In this document: positions 10,644 to 19,887 of the stretch, in pieces
Layout: each line of letters starts with the position of its first letter
Position numbering within the stretch: position 1 is the stretch's first letter
Source of the DNA: Alphaproteobacteria bacterium
Lineage (GTDB): Bacteria > Pseudomonadota > Alphaproteobacteria > Sphingomonadales > JAKSBY01
Reading direction: 5' to 3'
Assembly (NCBI GenBank): GCA_021774625.1
Contig: JAJFIV010000012.1
Coordinates: 57,103-121,102, forward strand
Length of the DNA: 64,000 nucleotides
The notes under the pieces: generated by a model
The model's database searches: none
What the model was told of the DNA's origin: nothing
Seen by the model: only the letters and a program-made list of their open reading frames with translations
Translations under genes and position numbers: made by a program

Positions 10644-12080
10644 ATGACCGTGATTTTAAACGCCGACAGCCCGGATTTCTTTTTCCGCTCCACCGCCATG
10701 GACGAAGATCGCGTCCAGACTCTGGTGGAAGACGCCATCGGCGCCATGGATGACGGCGAGCTGTATCTGGAATTCAGCCAGTCCGAAAGCCTCGCCTTCG
10801 ATGATGGCCGCCTGAAAAATGCGAGCTTCAACACGGAACAGGGCTTCGGCCTCAGGGGCGTGATCAATGAAGCCACCGGCTATGCCCATTCTTCCGATCT
10901 GTCGGAGGATGCTATCCGCCGCGCCGGGGAGACGGTGCAGGCGGTGCGCGCCGGGCGCACCGGCACGGTCGCGGAAAACCCGCGCGGCACCAACCGGGCG
11001 CTTTATGCCGCTGACAATCCGCTCACGGACATCCCCTTTGAGCAGAAAGTCAGGCTGCTGGAGGAAATTGATACTTATGCCCGGAATCAGGATTCCCGCG
11101 TCCGCCAGGTCAGCGCCTCCCTTTTCGGCGAATGGCAGGTGGTGGAGATTATCCGTGCCGGCGGCCAGCGGGTGCGCGATATCCGTCCGCTGGTCCGGCT
11201 CAATGTCTCGGTTATACTGGGTGAAGGCGAGCGGCAGGAATCCGGCTTTCACGGCTCCGGGGGCCGTTTTGGCTATCACGAGTTTTTCGCCCCCGATAAC
11301 TGGCGGAACCATGTGGCCGAAGCCATCCGCCAGGCAGAGGTTAATCTCCAGTCGATCCCCGCCCCCGCCGGTGAAATGGAAGTGGCGCTTGGCCCGGGCT
11401 GGCCAGGGGTTCTGCTGCATGAAGCCGTCGGCCATGGCCTGGAAGGCGATTTCAACCGCAAACAAACCTCGGCCTTTTCCGGACTGATCGGTGAACGGGT
11501 GGCCGCAAAAGGCGTCACCGTGATTGACGACGGCACCATGGAACAACGCCGTGGCTCGCTGACCGTCGATGATGAAGGCACGCCCACTTCGCGCAATATC
11601 CTGATTGAGGATGGCATTCTTAAAGGTTATATGCAGGACCGGCTGAATGCCCGGCTCATGGGGGTCGCGCCCACCGGCAATGGCCGCCGCCAGAATTACG
11701 CCCACGCCCCGATGCCGCGCATGACCAACACCTTCATGCTGGCCGGTGACAGACAGCCGGAAGAAATCATCGCCGCCATGAAAGACGGCGTCTATGCCGT
11801 GAATTTCGGCGGCGGTCAGGTCGACATCACGTCGGGCAAATTTGTTTTTTCCTGCACCGAGGCCTATCGCGTCCAGAACGGCAAAATCGGCGCGCCCGTC
11901 AAAGGCGCAACCCTGATCGGCAACGGGCCCGAGGCCATGAAAAAAGTCCGCATGATCGGCAATGACCTCAAACTCGACACCGGCGTCGGCACCTGCGGCA
12001 AAGCCGGCCAGTCCATCCCCGCCGGCGTCGGCCAGCCGACACTTTTGATGGATGGCCTGACCGTCGGCGGGACCGGTTAG
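10644..12080 (+). CDS. tldD: Metalloprotease TldD
   Basis: Catalytic subunit of the TldD/TldE peptidase, which in other bacteria matures peptide precursors and degrades unfolded peptides. The metal motif HEAVGHGLEGDF (HExxxH) lies near residue 260. The C-terminal glycine-rich GNDLKLDTGVGTCGKAGQ segment is typical. Length 478 aa agrees with the family. No clear Shine-Dalgarno precedes the ATG at 10644; an internal ATG at 10698 would shorten it by 18 residues. No tldE (pmbA) is in the window. Confidence 0.95.
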   Translation: MTVILNADSPDFFFRSTAMDEDRVQTLVEDAIGAMDDGELYLEFSQSESLAFDDGRLKNASFNTEQGFGLRGVINEATGYAHSSDLSEDAIRRAGETVQAVRAGRTGTVAENPRGTNRALYAADNPLTDIPFEQKVRLLEEIDTYARNQDSRVRQVSASLFGEWQVVEIIRAGGQRVRDIRPLVRLNVSVILGEGERQESGFHGSGGRFGYHEFFAPDNWRNHVAEAIRQAEVNLQSIPAPAGEMEVALGPGWPGVLLHEAVGHGLEGDFNRKQTSAFSGLIGERVAAKGVTVIDDGTMEQRRGSLTVDDEGTPTSRNILIEDGILKGYMQDRLNARLMGVAPTGNGRRQNYAHAPMPRMTNTFMLAGDRQPEEIIAAMKDGVYAVNFGGGQVDITSGKFVFSCTEAYRVQNGKIGAPVKGATLIGNGPEAMKKVRMIGNDLKLDTGVGTCGKAGQSIPAGVGQPTLLMDGLTVGGTG

Positions 12081-12237
12081 TCTGATCCAAAGCCGGCCGT
12101 AGAGTTTACCGTATCATGCAATTCGCCGGACACCGGTAGATCGTCACCGGTTTCCCATTTTGGGACAGATTTGATTGCTAATGAGGGGTTGACCTTCCTC
12201 TGCGACTCGCCGAGAATTTGCGGTGAGGGTGAAATTT

Positions 12238-12702
12238 ATGACGGATCAACTGACAATTGCGCCACTGGGTCAAAGCGATGAATGTCTGCTTGCCGGTCTT
12301 TTACTTGCCAATGAGTTAGTCACCGAGGATCTGGTCGGCGATAACAAACAGTTTTTCACCTTTCACACAGCGGAAGGGAAGCGGGTCGGGATCGGCGGGC
12401 TTGAGCTTTACGGGGAAGATGCTCTTATCCGCTCGATCGTGACCCTCGATTCTTTTCGCGGCGCCGGATGTGGCGGCGAAATTATCCGGCTGCTGGGCGA
12501 TGTTGCCTGCCGCCAGGGCGCCTGCAATCTTTATCTTCTGACGACAACGGCTGCCCCCTTCTTCCTGAAGCACGGTTTTGAGGAGGTCGAGCGGCAGGAC
12601 GTGCCGGAATCAATCCGCGGGACCGAGGAATTTTCCCGGCTCTGCCCCCATGACGCCGTGGCGATGGTCCGCCGGATACCGCAAAAACACATGGCCGAAT
12701 AG
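12238..12702 (+). CDS. GNAT acetyltransferase, ArsN2-like
   Basis: Single-domain GNAT protein of 154 aa. SIVTLDSFRGAGCGGEIIRLL resembles the acetyl-CoA pyrophosphate loop (RGxGxG). The C-terminal pattern LYLLTTTAAPFFLKHGFEEV plus IRGTEEFSRLCP is the signature of ArsN2, an acetyltransferase usually found in arsenic-resistance operons. No arsenic genes flank it here, so the substrate is uncertain. I start at the ATG at 12238 with GAGGGTG upstream rather than the track's GTG at 12223. Confidence 0.82.
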   Translation: MTDQLTIAPLGQSDECLLAGLLLANELVTEDLVGDNKQFFTFHTAEGKRVGIGGLELYGEDALIRSIVTLDSFRGAGCGGEIIRLLGDVACRQGACNLYLLTTTAAPFFLKHGFEEVERQDVPESIRGTEEFSRLCPHDAVAMVRRIPQKHMAE

Positions 12703-12760
12703 GGCGCTGTTTCTCAATACTGCCGGCCATTCTGGGTGAACGGGGCCAGACCCGCAGAGA

Positions 12761-13510
12761 TTATTTCTTGCCGGTAAACAGATGCCAGCCGTCGGGGCCG
12801 AGCCGCTCCAGGGGCTGAAAGCGGATTTTGTAGGCCATTTTTTTGCTGTCTTCGATCCAGTAGCCGAGATAAACATGGCGGAGGCCGGCCTTTTGCGCTT
12901 TTTTTATATGATCGAGAATCATATAGGTGCCGAGGCTGCGGTCCGCCTCCTCCGGATTATAAAAGCTGTAAACCATGGAAAGGCCGTCCGCCATCACATC
13001 GGTCAGGCAGACGCCCAGAAGCGGGCCACTCTTTGGCTTTTCGGGGTCAAGCTCCCGTTTGCGGTATTCCACAAGCGTCGTGTTGACCGGGCTGTTTTCC
13101 ACCATATCGGCATATTCGACAATATCCATGCCCGCCATGCCGCCGGTCGCATGGCGGCTGTCGAGATAATGTTTCAAAAGACTGTATTGTTCTCCGCTGA
13201 CATACGTATCCACCGGCCGCGCAACCAGATCGGCATTGGCGCGGATAATTTTCCGCATCGACCGTTTGGCTTCGAACTCCAGCGCCAGAACGCGGACGGA
13301 AATGCAGGCGTTGCAGTTTTCACAGGCCGGACGGTAGGCAACCTGCTGGCTGCGGCGAAAGCCGACCCGGCTCAGCGCATCATTCAATGATTGGGCTTCG
13401 CCGCCCTTCAACTCCGTAAAAACCTTGCGCTCTTCCCTGCCTTCCAGATAGGCGCAGGGCGTCGCCGCGGTCACATAGAATTTGGGGAATTGCAGGGACT
13501 GGTTGGTCAT
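12761..13510 (-). CDS. bpt: Aspartate/glutamate leucyl- (arginyl-) transferase Bpt
   Basis: Adds Leu from leucyl-tRNA to proteins with N-terminal Asp or Glu, feeding the N-degron pathway to ClpS/ClpAP. The 249-aa protein has the N-terminal YLEGREERKVFTEL and the Cys-rich YRPACENCNACISVRV region, then the GNAT-like C-terminal half with YLGYWIEDSKKMAYK. These match the bacterial ATE1-like Bpt family. Convergent with the ArsN2-like gene; 24 bp after the SLC13 stop-start gap on the same strand. Confidence 0.94.
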   Translation of the reverse strand: MTNQSLQFPKFYVTAATPCAYLEGREERKVFTELKGGEAQSLNDALSRVGFRRSQQVAYRPACENCNACISVRVLALEFEAKRSMRKIIRANADLVARPVDTYVSGEQYSLLKHYLDSRHATGGMAGMDIVEYADMVENSPVNTTLVEYRKRELDPEKPKSGPLLGVCLTDVMADGLSMVYSFYNPEEADRSLGTYMILDHIKKAQKAGLRHVYLGYWIEDSKKMAYKIRFQPLERLGPDGWHLFTGKK

Positions 13511-13534
13511 ATTCTCACCGGTCTTTGATTTCTT

Positions 13535-15385
13535 CTACATAAGACCATAATACCAAGGTGCAAATAAAGAGTAAGCAATCCAGATAACAAAAATAAGCGG
13601 GGTGCCCACTTTCATAAAGTCGCTGAAACGGTAATGGCCGGGTCCCATCACCAGAAGGTTGGTCTGATAGCTCATGGGCGTGGCGAAGGAACAGTTGGCG
13701 GCGAAAATAACGGCAATGACAAAAATCATCGGGTCAACGCCCAGTTGGCTGGAGAGCGATAATGCAATCGGAGTAAATAACACAGCGGTGGCATTGTTGC
13801 TCAGGACATTAGTCAGCAGGGCAACCAACAGGAAGAATGCCGAGAGAATGACCGGAATAGGCGCGTCCGCAACCACATTGATCATCAGATTGGCCAAATA
13901 GACCGCCCCGCCGGTATAATTCAGCGCGGTCCCCATGGCGAGCGCGGCCCCGACAATGAAAATCACTCGGCGGTCTATTGCGCGCGCTGCCTGGCGAACA
14001 TTCAGACACCGCCCCAGCACCATCAGGGTCGCGCCGGCGACGGCGGCGATCGTTATCGGGACAAGCCCGGTTGAAGCCAGAGCCACGACGCCGGCAAAAA
14101 CAGCAAGCGCCCGGGTTGCCTGCATGGAGGACGGCAGATCGGTCGCCGACCATTCCATCAGCAGGACATCACGGTTGTTGCGCAGACCGAGCACATCGGA
14201 CCGCTTGCCGATGACCAGGATCACGTCGCCGGCTTCCAGCCGGATCGAATCCATCGCCTGCCTGATCATGCGCGACCGCCGCTGAATGCCCAATACGATG
14301 CAATTGGTCTGGCGGTGAAAGCCGAATTGCTGCAGGGTCCGGCCGTCGAGACGGGACGCTGGGGCAATCACTGTTTCCGCCAGCATGAAATCCTTGGCGA
14401 TTTTTTGTTTGTCGTCTTCGCTTTCCTCTTCTTCGGTCTCCAGAACACCTCTTAAAAGGCCCGGTGATTTGGCAAGAATTCCGGTCAGGGTCTGGCGGGT
14501 GGTAGCGATAATCAGCTCGTCACCCGGCGCAAGGGTTATATCGTCATAAGGCGGCAGCAGAGCCTGTTCGCCGCGCTGGATCATGCGAATGGTCAGGTCC
14601 GGCAGGTCCGGGAACATGCCCGCTGTCGCTTTCAGGCCGTCAAGCCGGCTGTTCCGGGTCACTTCGATTTCAACAATGAACTGCTTGCCGCTTTTGCCGA
14701 CAATTTCGCCTGCCATGCTGGCCCGGTCCTTCAGCAGAAAAGGGGCGACAAATGTAATATAGGCGAAACCCGCACCGGCCAGAACCAGTCCCGGAATGGT
14801 GATATCGAAAAACCCCAGTTGCATGCCATTCGCGCTTTCCATCGCGCCGGAGACCAGCAGGTTGGTCGAGGAACCGATCAGGGTCAGGTTGCCGCCCAGA
14901 ATGGCCGCGAAGCTCAGGGGAATCATAACAAGGCTCACGGTGCGCCCGAGTTTTTCCGAAAGCGCGCTGAGGATCGGGATAAAAATCACCACCACCGGTG
15001 TATTGTTGAGAAGTGCACTGGTGGCCATTACCGTAATCAGGGCAAACAGAATTGTCAGTTTGGGGTATGAGGCGCCGTATCTGACCAGCAGCCCCGCCGC
15101 CCCTTCCAATGCGCCGGTCTGCACCATGCCCTGGCCAATCACCAGGAGGGCGAGAATGGCGACCAGAGCCGGGTCGGCAAATCCCGCCAGCAATTGCCGC
15201 ATGCCAATGGCCTGTCCGCCATCAACGGGGGCCATCGGCGCGACATAAAACAGGATCAGCAGGGCCGCGACCACCGCCGCCGACGTCACTTCCATCTGGA
15301 TTCGCTCGAACGCGTAGGCGACAATCGCCGCTAAAATCACCGCAAATGTCACCCACATCTGGATGGAAGGATCAATGGCTAACAC
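13535..15385 (-). CDS. SLC13/DASS family transporter with two RCK_C (TrkA-C) domains
   Basis: 616-aa secondary carrier. The N-terminal membrane half includes ALLNNTPVVVIFIPIL, and the C-terminal half has NVLSNNATAVLFTPIA, the paired SNT/NNT re-entrant motifs of sodium-coupled dicarboxylate/sulfate carriers. Two soluble TrkA-C-like domains sit between them (roughly residues 210-390), with an acidic linker (ETEEEESEDDK). Domain order is typical of bacterial SLC13 proteins annotated as putative sulfate or dicarboxylate transporters; substrate cannot be read from sequence. Confidence 0.9.
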   Translation of the reverse strand: MLAIDPSIQMWVTFAVILAAIVAYAFERIQMEVTSAAVVAALLILFYVAPMAPVDGGQAIGMRQLLAGFADPALVAILALLVIGQGMVQTGALEGAAGLLVRYGASYPKLTILFALITVMATSALLNNTPVVVIFIPILSALSEKLGRTVSLVMIPLSFAAILGGNLTLIGSSTNLLVSGAMESANGMQLGFFDITIPGLVLAGAGFAYITFVAPFLLKDRASMAGEIVGKSGKQFIVEIEVTRNSRLDGLKATAGMFPDLPDLTIRMIQRGEQALLPPYDDITLAPGDELIIATTRQTLTGILAKSPGLLRGVLETEEEESEDDKQKIAKDFMLAETVIAPASRLDGRTLQQFGFHRQTNCIVLGIQRRSRMIRQAMDSIRLEAGDVILVIGKRSDVLGLRNNRDVLLMEWSATDLPSSMQATRALAVFAGVVALASTGLVPITIAAVAGATLMVLGRCLNVRQAARAIDRRVIFIVGAALAMGTALNYTGGAVYLANLMINVVADAPIPVILSAFFLLVALLTNVLSNNATAVLFTPIALSLSSQLGVDPMIFVIAVIFAANCSFATPMSYQTNLLVMGPGHYRFSDFMKVGTPLIFVIWIAYSLFAPWYYGLM

Positions 15386-15482
15386 AAATTGTATTCCTTG
15401 GTTGTTTACACGAAATGCAACACACCCCGCGTTGGCAGTATATACCAGATAACAGGAATGAGAAGTGGATTAGAGCAGGCTG

Positions 15483-16406
15483 TTATTGCCCGGGTCTGGC
15501 TCCCGGCGCCAGAACAGGCGCTTCGCGCAAAACCAGAATGGTGATCCGCCGGTTTTCCGGCCGGAAAGGGGAATCGGGGAACAGCGGTTCGGTCGCCGCC
15601 TTGCCGGTGGCTTCAGAAAAGCGATCTGTTGAAACACCGCTCGCGCGCAATACGCGCCGCGCCGCATTGGCGCGATCCGCGGAAAGTTCCCAGTTGGTGT
15701 AATTTGCTTCGCCGCGCAGGGTGCTGGCATCCGTGTGGCCCATAATGGCGACCCGGTTGGGCATTTTTTCGACAACGGTTCCAACTTCTTCGATCAGCCG
15801 CGTGGCATAGCCGTACATATCCGCAGTGCCTTCCTGGAACATGGAGCGGCGATCCTTGTCGATGATCTGGATGCGCATGCCGTCCGGCGTCTGTTCGATC
15901 AGGATCTGGTCTTCATGCTGCGTCAGTTCCGGGGATTGCTGCACCGCCTGCCTGATGCGGTCGGCGGCATCCTCGAACATGGCGTTTTCCCGTTCGTTGA
16001 TCTTGCTCTCGAAGGCCTCGGCTGCTTCCGCATCTTCGTCCTGACTGGCTTCGGTGGGCGGCGGCGCATTGATATCGACCGCGACTGCGCCGGAGGATTG
16101 TGCGCCGTCGGTTGAAAGCGATGTGCCGCCCAAAACAGCGCCCGAGCCGGAACTGGAAGACGTGCTGGCCGTGGTCGGGGTGAAATAATCCGCGAGGCCC
16201 TCCAGGGTCTCCTTGTCGGAAATATTCAGCAGCCACAGCATCATGAAAAAGGCCATCATCGCGGTCACAAAATCCGCATAAGCCACTTTCCATGCGCCAC
16301 CATGATGGCCGCCCGCCACTTTCTTGATCTTCTTGATAATGATTGGTCTTTTTTCTTCGTCCGCCAAAGCCTGAATTCCTGAGTCTGCGGGATAATCAGC
16401 CTTCAC
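15483..16406 (-). CDS. motB: OmpA-family motor protein, MotB-like
   Basis: 307-aa stator-type protein. The N-terminal HHGGAWKVAYADFVTAMMAFFMMLWLL carries the conserved TM helix with the proton-binding Asp of MotB. A Ser/Thr-rich and then acidic periplasmic linker follows. The C-terminal OmpA peptidoglycan-binding domain has IMGHTDAS and NWELSADRANAARRVL. No motA or other flagellar gene is adjacent, so pairing with a remote MotA is assumed. Confidence 0.93.
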   Translation of the reverse strand: MKADYPADSGIQALADEEKRPIIIKKIKKVAGGHHGGAWKVAYADFVTAMMAFFMMLWLLNISDKETLEGLADYFTPTTASTSSSSGSGAVLGGTSLSTDGAQSSGAVAVDINAPPPTEASQDEDAEAAEAFESKINERENAMFEDAADRIRQAVQQSPELTQHEDQILIEQTPDGMRIQIIDKDRRSMFQEGTADMYGYATRLIEEVGTVVEKMPNRVAIMGHTDASTLRGEANYTNWELSADRANAARRVLRASGVSTDRFSEATGKAATEPLFPDSPFRPENRRITILVLREAPVLAPGARPGQ

Positions 16407-16456
16407 TTTCAGATTTTTAGGTTAATTTTGCGTTGAAACTTTATTGCCGCCCTTCA

Positions 16457-16518
16457 ATACGCCCTCACTTCGTTCGTTCTGAGCAGGGCTGCAAGCCCGT
16501 GTCGAAGTGCGGCGTCCC
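16457..16518. repeat. REP-like palindromic intergenic repeat
   Basis: The short gap between motB and the acylase holds CACTTCGTTCGTTCTGAGC, then AGGGCTGCAAGCCC and GTGTCGAAGTG. CACTTCG and CGAAGTG are inverted, and GGGCT/AGCCC forms an inner stem, so the unit can fold as a two-part hairpin. Related CTTCGAC...GTTCGTCCTGAGC elements are common dispersed repeats in Alphaproteobacteria. It may act as a terminator-like barrier for the acylase transcript. Confidence 0.6.
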
Positions 16519-16521
16519 TTC

Positions 16522-18903
16522 CTATTCCACCGGCCTTAATTCCATCTGCCCGCTGGCATTTTCCAGGACTGTCTCTTTATCCGTCAGAATCCTGATCGAG
16601 CGGCCGTCGAGCCAAAGCGGCGTCATGTCGCTGTAATGAGGGGAGAGGATGTTGCCGGACTGGCCGGTGGGGAGAATAAAACGGGAATTTTCCAGATCAG
16701 CCAGGTCGTATATGGCCCGCATGCTGGCCCCGAATCCGCCTTCGAACGCACGGCCTTCCGCGAAGGAGGCGCTGGCCACATTGATGCTGTAGCGATGGCC
16801 GCCATTCTCGGTTTTGATACTGAACAGATCGCCGAGCACAGGCAGCCCGCCAAAGGGCTGATGCCCCTGGACAATGGGATGAGCACCGCCCCATGTCCAG
16901 TCCCGCCAGTTCGGGCCGAACTGATCAATAAGGCCGTTCAAGGCCGCATCATAAGCCTCCGTTACAATCTCGCCGCAGGTCTCTTTGGGCTCGGTATCAA
17001 CCTTGTCGCACCAGCGGGCCTGGCCGTTTTGATCTGTCAGCACCGCTTTGATAAATAGCGGCTTTGGTCCCCAGAAACGGGGAAAATCCTCCCCCAGTTC
17101 ATCGCTGTAAACCAGCCGGGCCACCTGCCGGTGCCAGGCCATGAAAATCAGCGGCTCCGGACGATCCGCCGCCATGTTCCGGTCCCATTGGTTCAGGGCC
17201 GCGAGGGCCTCATCCTCCCGCTGGTCGATGAATGATAAAAGGACCGGCAGAATATCCTCCGCCATGGCGGACCGGGTATCCGCATGAATGGCCGCGAAGC
17301 TTTCGACTGAATGCTTATCTGTGGCAAGCAGGCGGTCGCGAATCGTGTCCGCGCGGTAGGGAGCCGCCCACACGGATGTCAGAAAGTGCGGATAATCATT
17401 ATTCACAATTTTCTGGTTGGCGGTGGCGACGAATCCTTCAGCCGGGTTCAGACTTTGCGGCAATTCCTCGAATGGAATAAAGCCCTGCCAGTCATAGCGG
17501 GCGTCCCAGCCGGGCGCCGGGATCAGGCCATGGGTCTTATTCTCCGGCCCGCGGACCGGCACGCGGGCCGGGGCGATAAAGCCGATATTGCCGTCTGTAT
17601 CCGCATAGACGATATTCTGCTGCGGCACGGTAAAATGCCGCATGGCGTCCCGGAAGTCCCTCCAATCCCTGGCCTCCATCATCGACCGGCCGATATTGGC
17701 GGTCGAATCCGCCGGCATCAGCGCCGTCCACTGAAAGGCGAGGCTATAACCGTCGGGCAGGATTTCCCGAACGCTTTCCATAACATCGGAAATGATCGGC
17801 CCGTGGCGGCTTTCCCGGACGGTCAGGATCACGGGCTCCGCATTCTTCACCGGAATGATTTCTTCGCGGATTTTAAAGGGCCGTGGTCCGCCGGGGGCCA
17901 GATACTGGCCATCCCCGGCACTCTTTTCGATATACAGATCCTGGGTATCCGGTCCGGTATTGGTGAAACCCCAGGCGATGCGGTCATTGCGTCCCAGAAC
18001 CACAAAGGGCAGCGAGGGCAGGGTGCCGCCCACCACATTTCCGCCATTCAGCGAGAGATGCGCCAGATACCAGATAGACGGCGTGTTCAGGCCCAGATGC
18101 GGATCGTTGGCCAGCAACGGTCTGCCGCTTGCCGTGCGCGCGCCGGACACCACCCAGTTATTGGATCCGGCGCCTTCGGGGCGCTGATATTCTTCGGTCG
18201 CAAAACCGGACTTAAAAGGGATGTCCCGGTAGAGTTGCGCCAGATCGGGCAGTGGCGTTACCGCATCACCGGGATAAGGCGGATAGAATTCTTCCAGCTG
18301 TTGTTTTGTGAGTTTCGCCGCAAGGCCCAGGCGCGCCAGTTCCGATCCCCAGTTGCCGCTGAGATTCCAGGCCATCATTTTTAGCCAGGAGAGTGAATCT
18401 ACCGGTGTCCAGGGCTCCGGTTCAAATCCCAGAATCAGAAATTCCGGCGGCAGCGCGCCGTGCCAGTTATCAATCCGCGCATTGATGCCGTCCACATAAG
18501 CCTGAAACATTGCCCGGGTTGCCGGGTCCAGTCCGGCGAAAGCCTCTTCCGCTTTCCTGTAAACGCCGAGGGTGCGGATGAAGCGGTCGATGCCAAGCGT
18601 TGGCTCGCCAATGATCTCCGAAAGCCGTCCGGCAGCGGTCCGGCGGTTAAATTCCATCTGCCACAGCCGGTCCTGGGCATGGGTGAAGCCGAGAGCGAAA
18701 AACAGGTCATGTTCAGTTTCCGCATAGATATGCGGCACGCCGTTTTCATCGCGGATAATACTGACCGCCTGTTCCAGGGCCGCCATTTCCATTTCGCCGC
18801 CGGTATCCAGCAGCGAGGTGCGCAGCCACAAAAACCCGCCAAGACTGACAACCAGGATAAGCCCCAAAAGCCCGGTTAAAATACGCAAAACCCACCGTTT
18901 CAT
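16522..18903 (-). CDS. Penicillin acylase family protein (S45 Ntn hydrolase)
   Basis: 793-aa precursor of an autocatalytically cleaved N-terminal nucleophile hydrolase. After an N-terminal membrane-spanning or signal segment (RILTGLLGLILVVSLGGFLWL) comes the alpha chain with FTHAQDRLWQMEFNRR. The spacer then ends at GAGSNNWVVSG, where Ser becomes the N-terminal nucleophile of the beta chain, followed by GRPLLANDPHLGL. Probably periplasmic. Family members hydrolyse beta-lactams, acyl-homoserine lactones or other acyl amides; substrate unknown here. Confidence 0.94.
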   Translation of the reverse strand: MKRWVLRILTGLLGLILVVSLGGFLWLRTSLLDTGGEMEMAALEQAVSIIRDENGVPHIYAETEHDLFFALGFTHAQDRLWQMEFNRRTAAGRLSEIIGEPTLGIDRFIRTLGVYRKAEEAFAGLDPATRAMFQAYVDGINARIDNWHGALPPEFLILGFEPEPWTPVDSLSWLKMMAWNLSGNWGSELARLGLAAKLTKQQLEEFYPPYPGDAVTPLPDLAQLYRDIPFKSGFATEEYQRPEGAGSNNWVVSGARTASGRPLLANDPHLGLNTPSIWYLAHLSLNGGNVVGGTLPSLPFVVLGRNDRIAWGFTNTGPDTQDLYIEKSAGDGQYLAPGGPRPFKIREEIIPVKNAEPVILTVRESRHGPIISDVMESVREILPDGYSLAFQWTALMPADSTANIGRSMMEARDWRDFRDAMRHFTVPQQNIVYADTDGNIGFIAPARVPVRGPENKTHGLIPAPGWDARYDWQGFIPFEELPQSLNPAEGFVATANQKIVNNDYPHFLTSVWAAPYRADTIRDRLLATDKHSVESFAAIHADTRSAMAEDILPVLLSFIDQREDEALAALNQWDRNMAADRPEPLIFMAWHRQVARLVYSDELGEDFPRFWGPKPLFIKAVLTDQNGQARWCDKVDTEPKETCGEIVTEAYDAALNGLIDQFGPNWRDWTWGGAHPIVQGHQPFGGLPVLGDLFSIKTENGGHRYSINVASASFAEGRAFEGGFGASMRAIYDLADLENSRFILPTGQSGNILSPHYSDMTPLWLDGRSIRILTDKETVLENASGQMELRPVE

Positions 18904-19002
18904 ACTTTCTGCAATCCCCAGCTAGACTCTGCGGATAACATAACCTTATTTTGGACATTCTGTCGTGGACAAATCATATTTTTAGCAGGCAAGGAGAGAC
19001 GC

Positions 19003-19887
19003 GTGGCAAAAGTGGCATTCATCGGGCTCGGCGTGATGGGATATCCCATGGCGGGGCATCTGGCAATGGCCGGGCACCGGGTGACCGTCTATAACCGCAC
19101 CATGGCGCGGGCGGCAAAATGGGTGAAAGAATTTGAACAGGCCGGCAAGGGCGGTCATGTGGCGGCTCATACGCCTAAGGCCGCCGCCGAGAGCGCCAAA
19201 ATCGTCCTGATGTGCGTCGGCGCCGACAGGGATATCCGTGACGTGGTCTTTGGTGATCAGGGGGTGCTGGCAGGCATGAAGGCCGGCGCCGTGCTGGTGG
19301 ATCACACCACGGCGTCCGCCGCTATCGCCCGCGAGCTGCATGAAAAGGCCGGGGAAAAAGAGATCGGTTTCCTTGATGCGCCGGTATCCGGCGGGGAAGC
19401 GGGGGCGGTCAACGGCCAGTTGACGGTCATGATCGGTGGCGGAGAAGCACCCTTTAAAAAAGCCCGCCCGGTCATCAAAACCTACGCCAAGATGATGAAA
19501 CTTCTCGGCCCGGCAGGGTCCGGCCAGACCGCGAAAATGGTCAATCAGATTTGTATTGCGGGTATCGTTCAGGGCCTGTCGGAAGCGCTGCATTTCGCCC
19601 TGGAGGCCGGTATGGACGCCAATGCGGTGGTTGATGTGATCTCCAAAGGGGCCGCGCAATCCTGGCAGATGGAAAACCGGGCCTCAACCATGATTGATGA
19701 CAAATTCGATTTCGGCTTCGCGGTGGACTGGATGCGCAAGGACCTGGCCATTGTGCTCGCAGAAGCCCGAAGGCTCGGCGTCAGCCTGCCGCTGACGGCG
19801 CTGGTCGATCAGTTCTACAACGATGTGCAGAAAATGGGCGGCAGCCGTCAGGATACCTCAAGCCTGATCCGCCGCTTCAGGGAGTGA
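19003..19887 (+). CDS. NAD(P)-dependent beta-hydroxyacid dehydrogenase (3-hydroxyisobutyrate dehydrogenase type)
   Basis: 294-aa oxidoreductase. N-terminal VAFIGLGVMGYPMAGHL is the Rossmann dinucleotide loop. DAPVSGGEAGAVNGQLTVMIGG is the substrate-binding signature, and GSGQTAKMVNQ holds the catalytic Lys. It belongs with 3-hydroxyisobutyrate dehydrogenase, tartronate semialdehyde reductase and glyoxylate/succinic semialdehyde reductase; which reaction applies is undecided. The start is GTG with AAGGAGAG upstream. Its end overlaps the next gene by 4 bp. Confidence 0.93.
   Translation: MAKVAFIGLGVMGYPMAGHLAMAGHRVTVYNRTMARAAKWVKEFEQAGKGGHVAAHTPKAAAESAKIVLMCVGADRDIRDVVFGDQGVLAGMKAGAVLVDHTTASAAIARELHEKAGEKEIGFLDAPVSGGEAGAVNGQLTVMIGGGEAPFKKARPVIKTYAKMMKLLGPAGSGQTAKMVNQICIAGIVQGLSEALHFALEAGMDANAVVDVISKGAAQSWQMENRASTMIDDKFDFGFAVDWMRKDLAIVLAEARRLGVSLPLTALVDQFYNDVQKMGGSRQDTSSLIRRFRE

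Noticed and set aside
10656-11705. 349-aa minus-strand ORF opposite tldD
   Set aside because: Antisense shadow of tldD; no start signal or domain.
12190-12230. CueR/MerR-type operator before the ArsN2-like gene
   Set aside because: TTGACCTTCC is present but the second half does not mirror it, and no regulator or copper gene is near.
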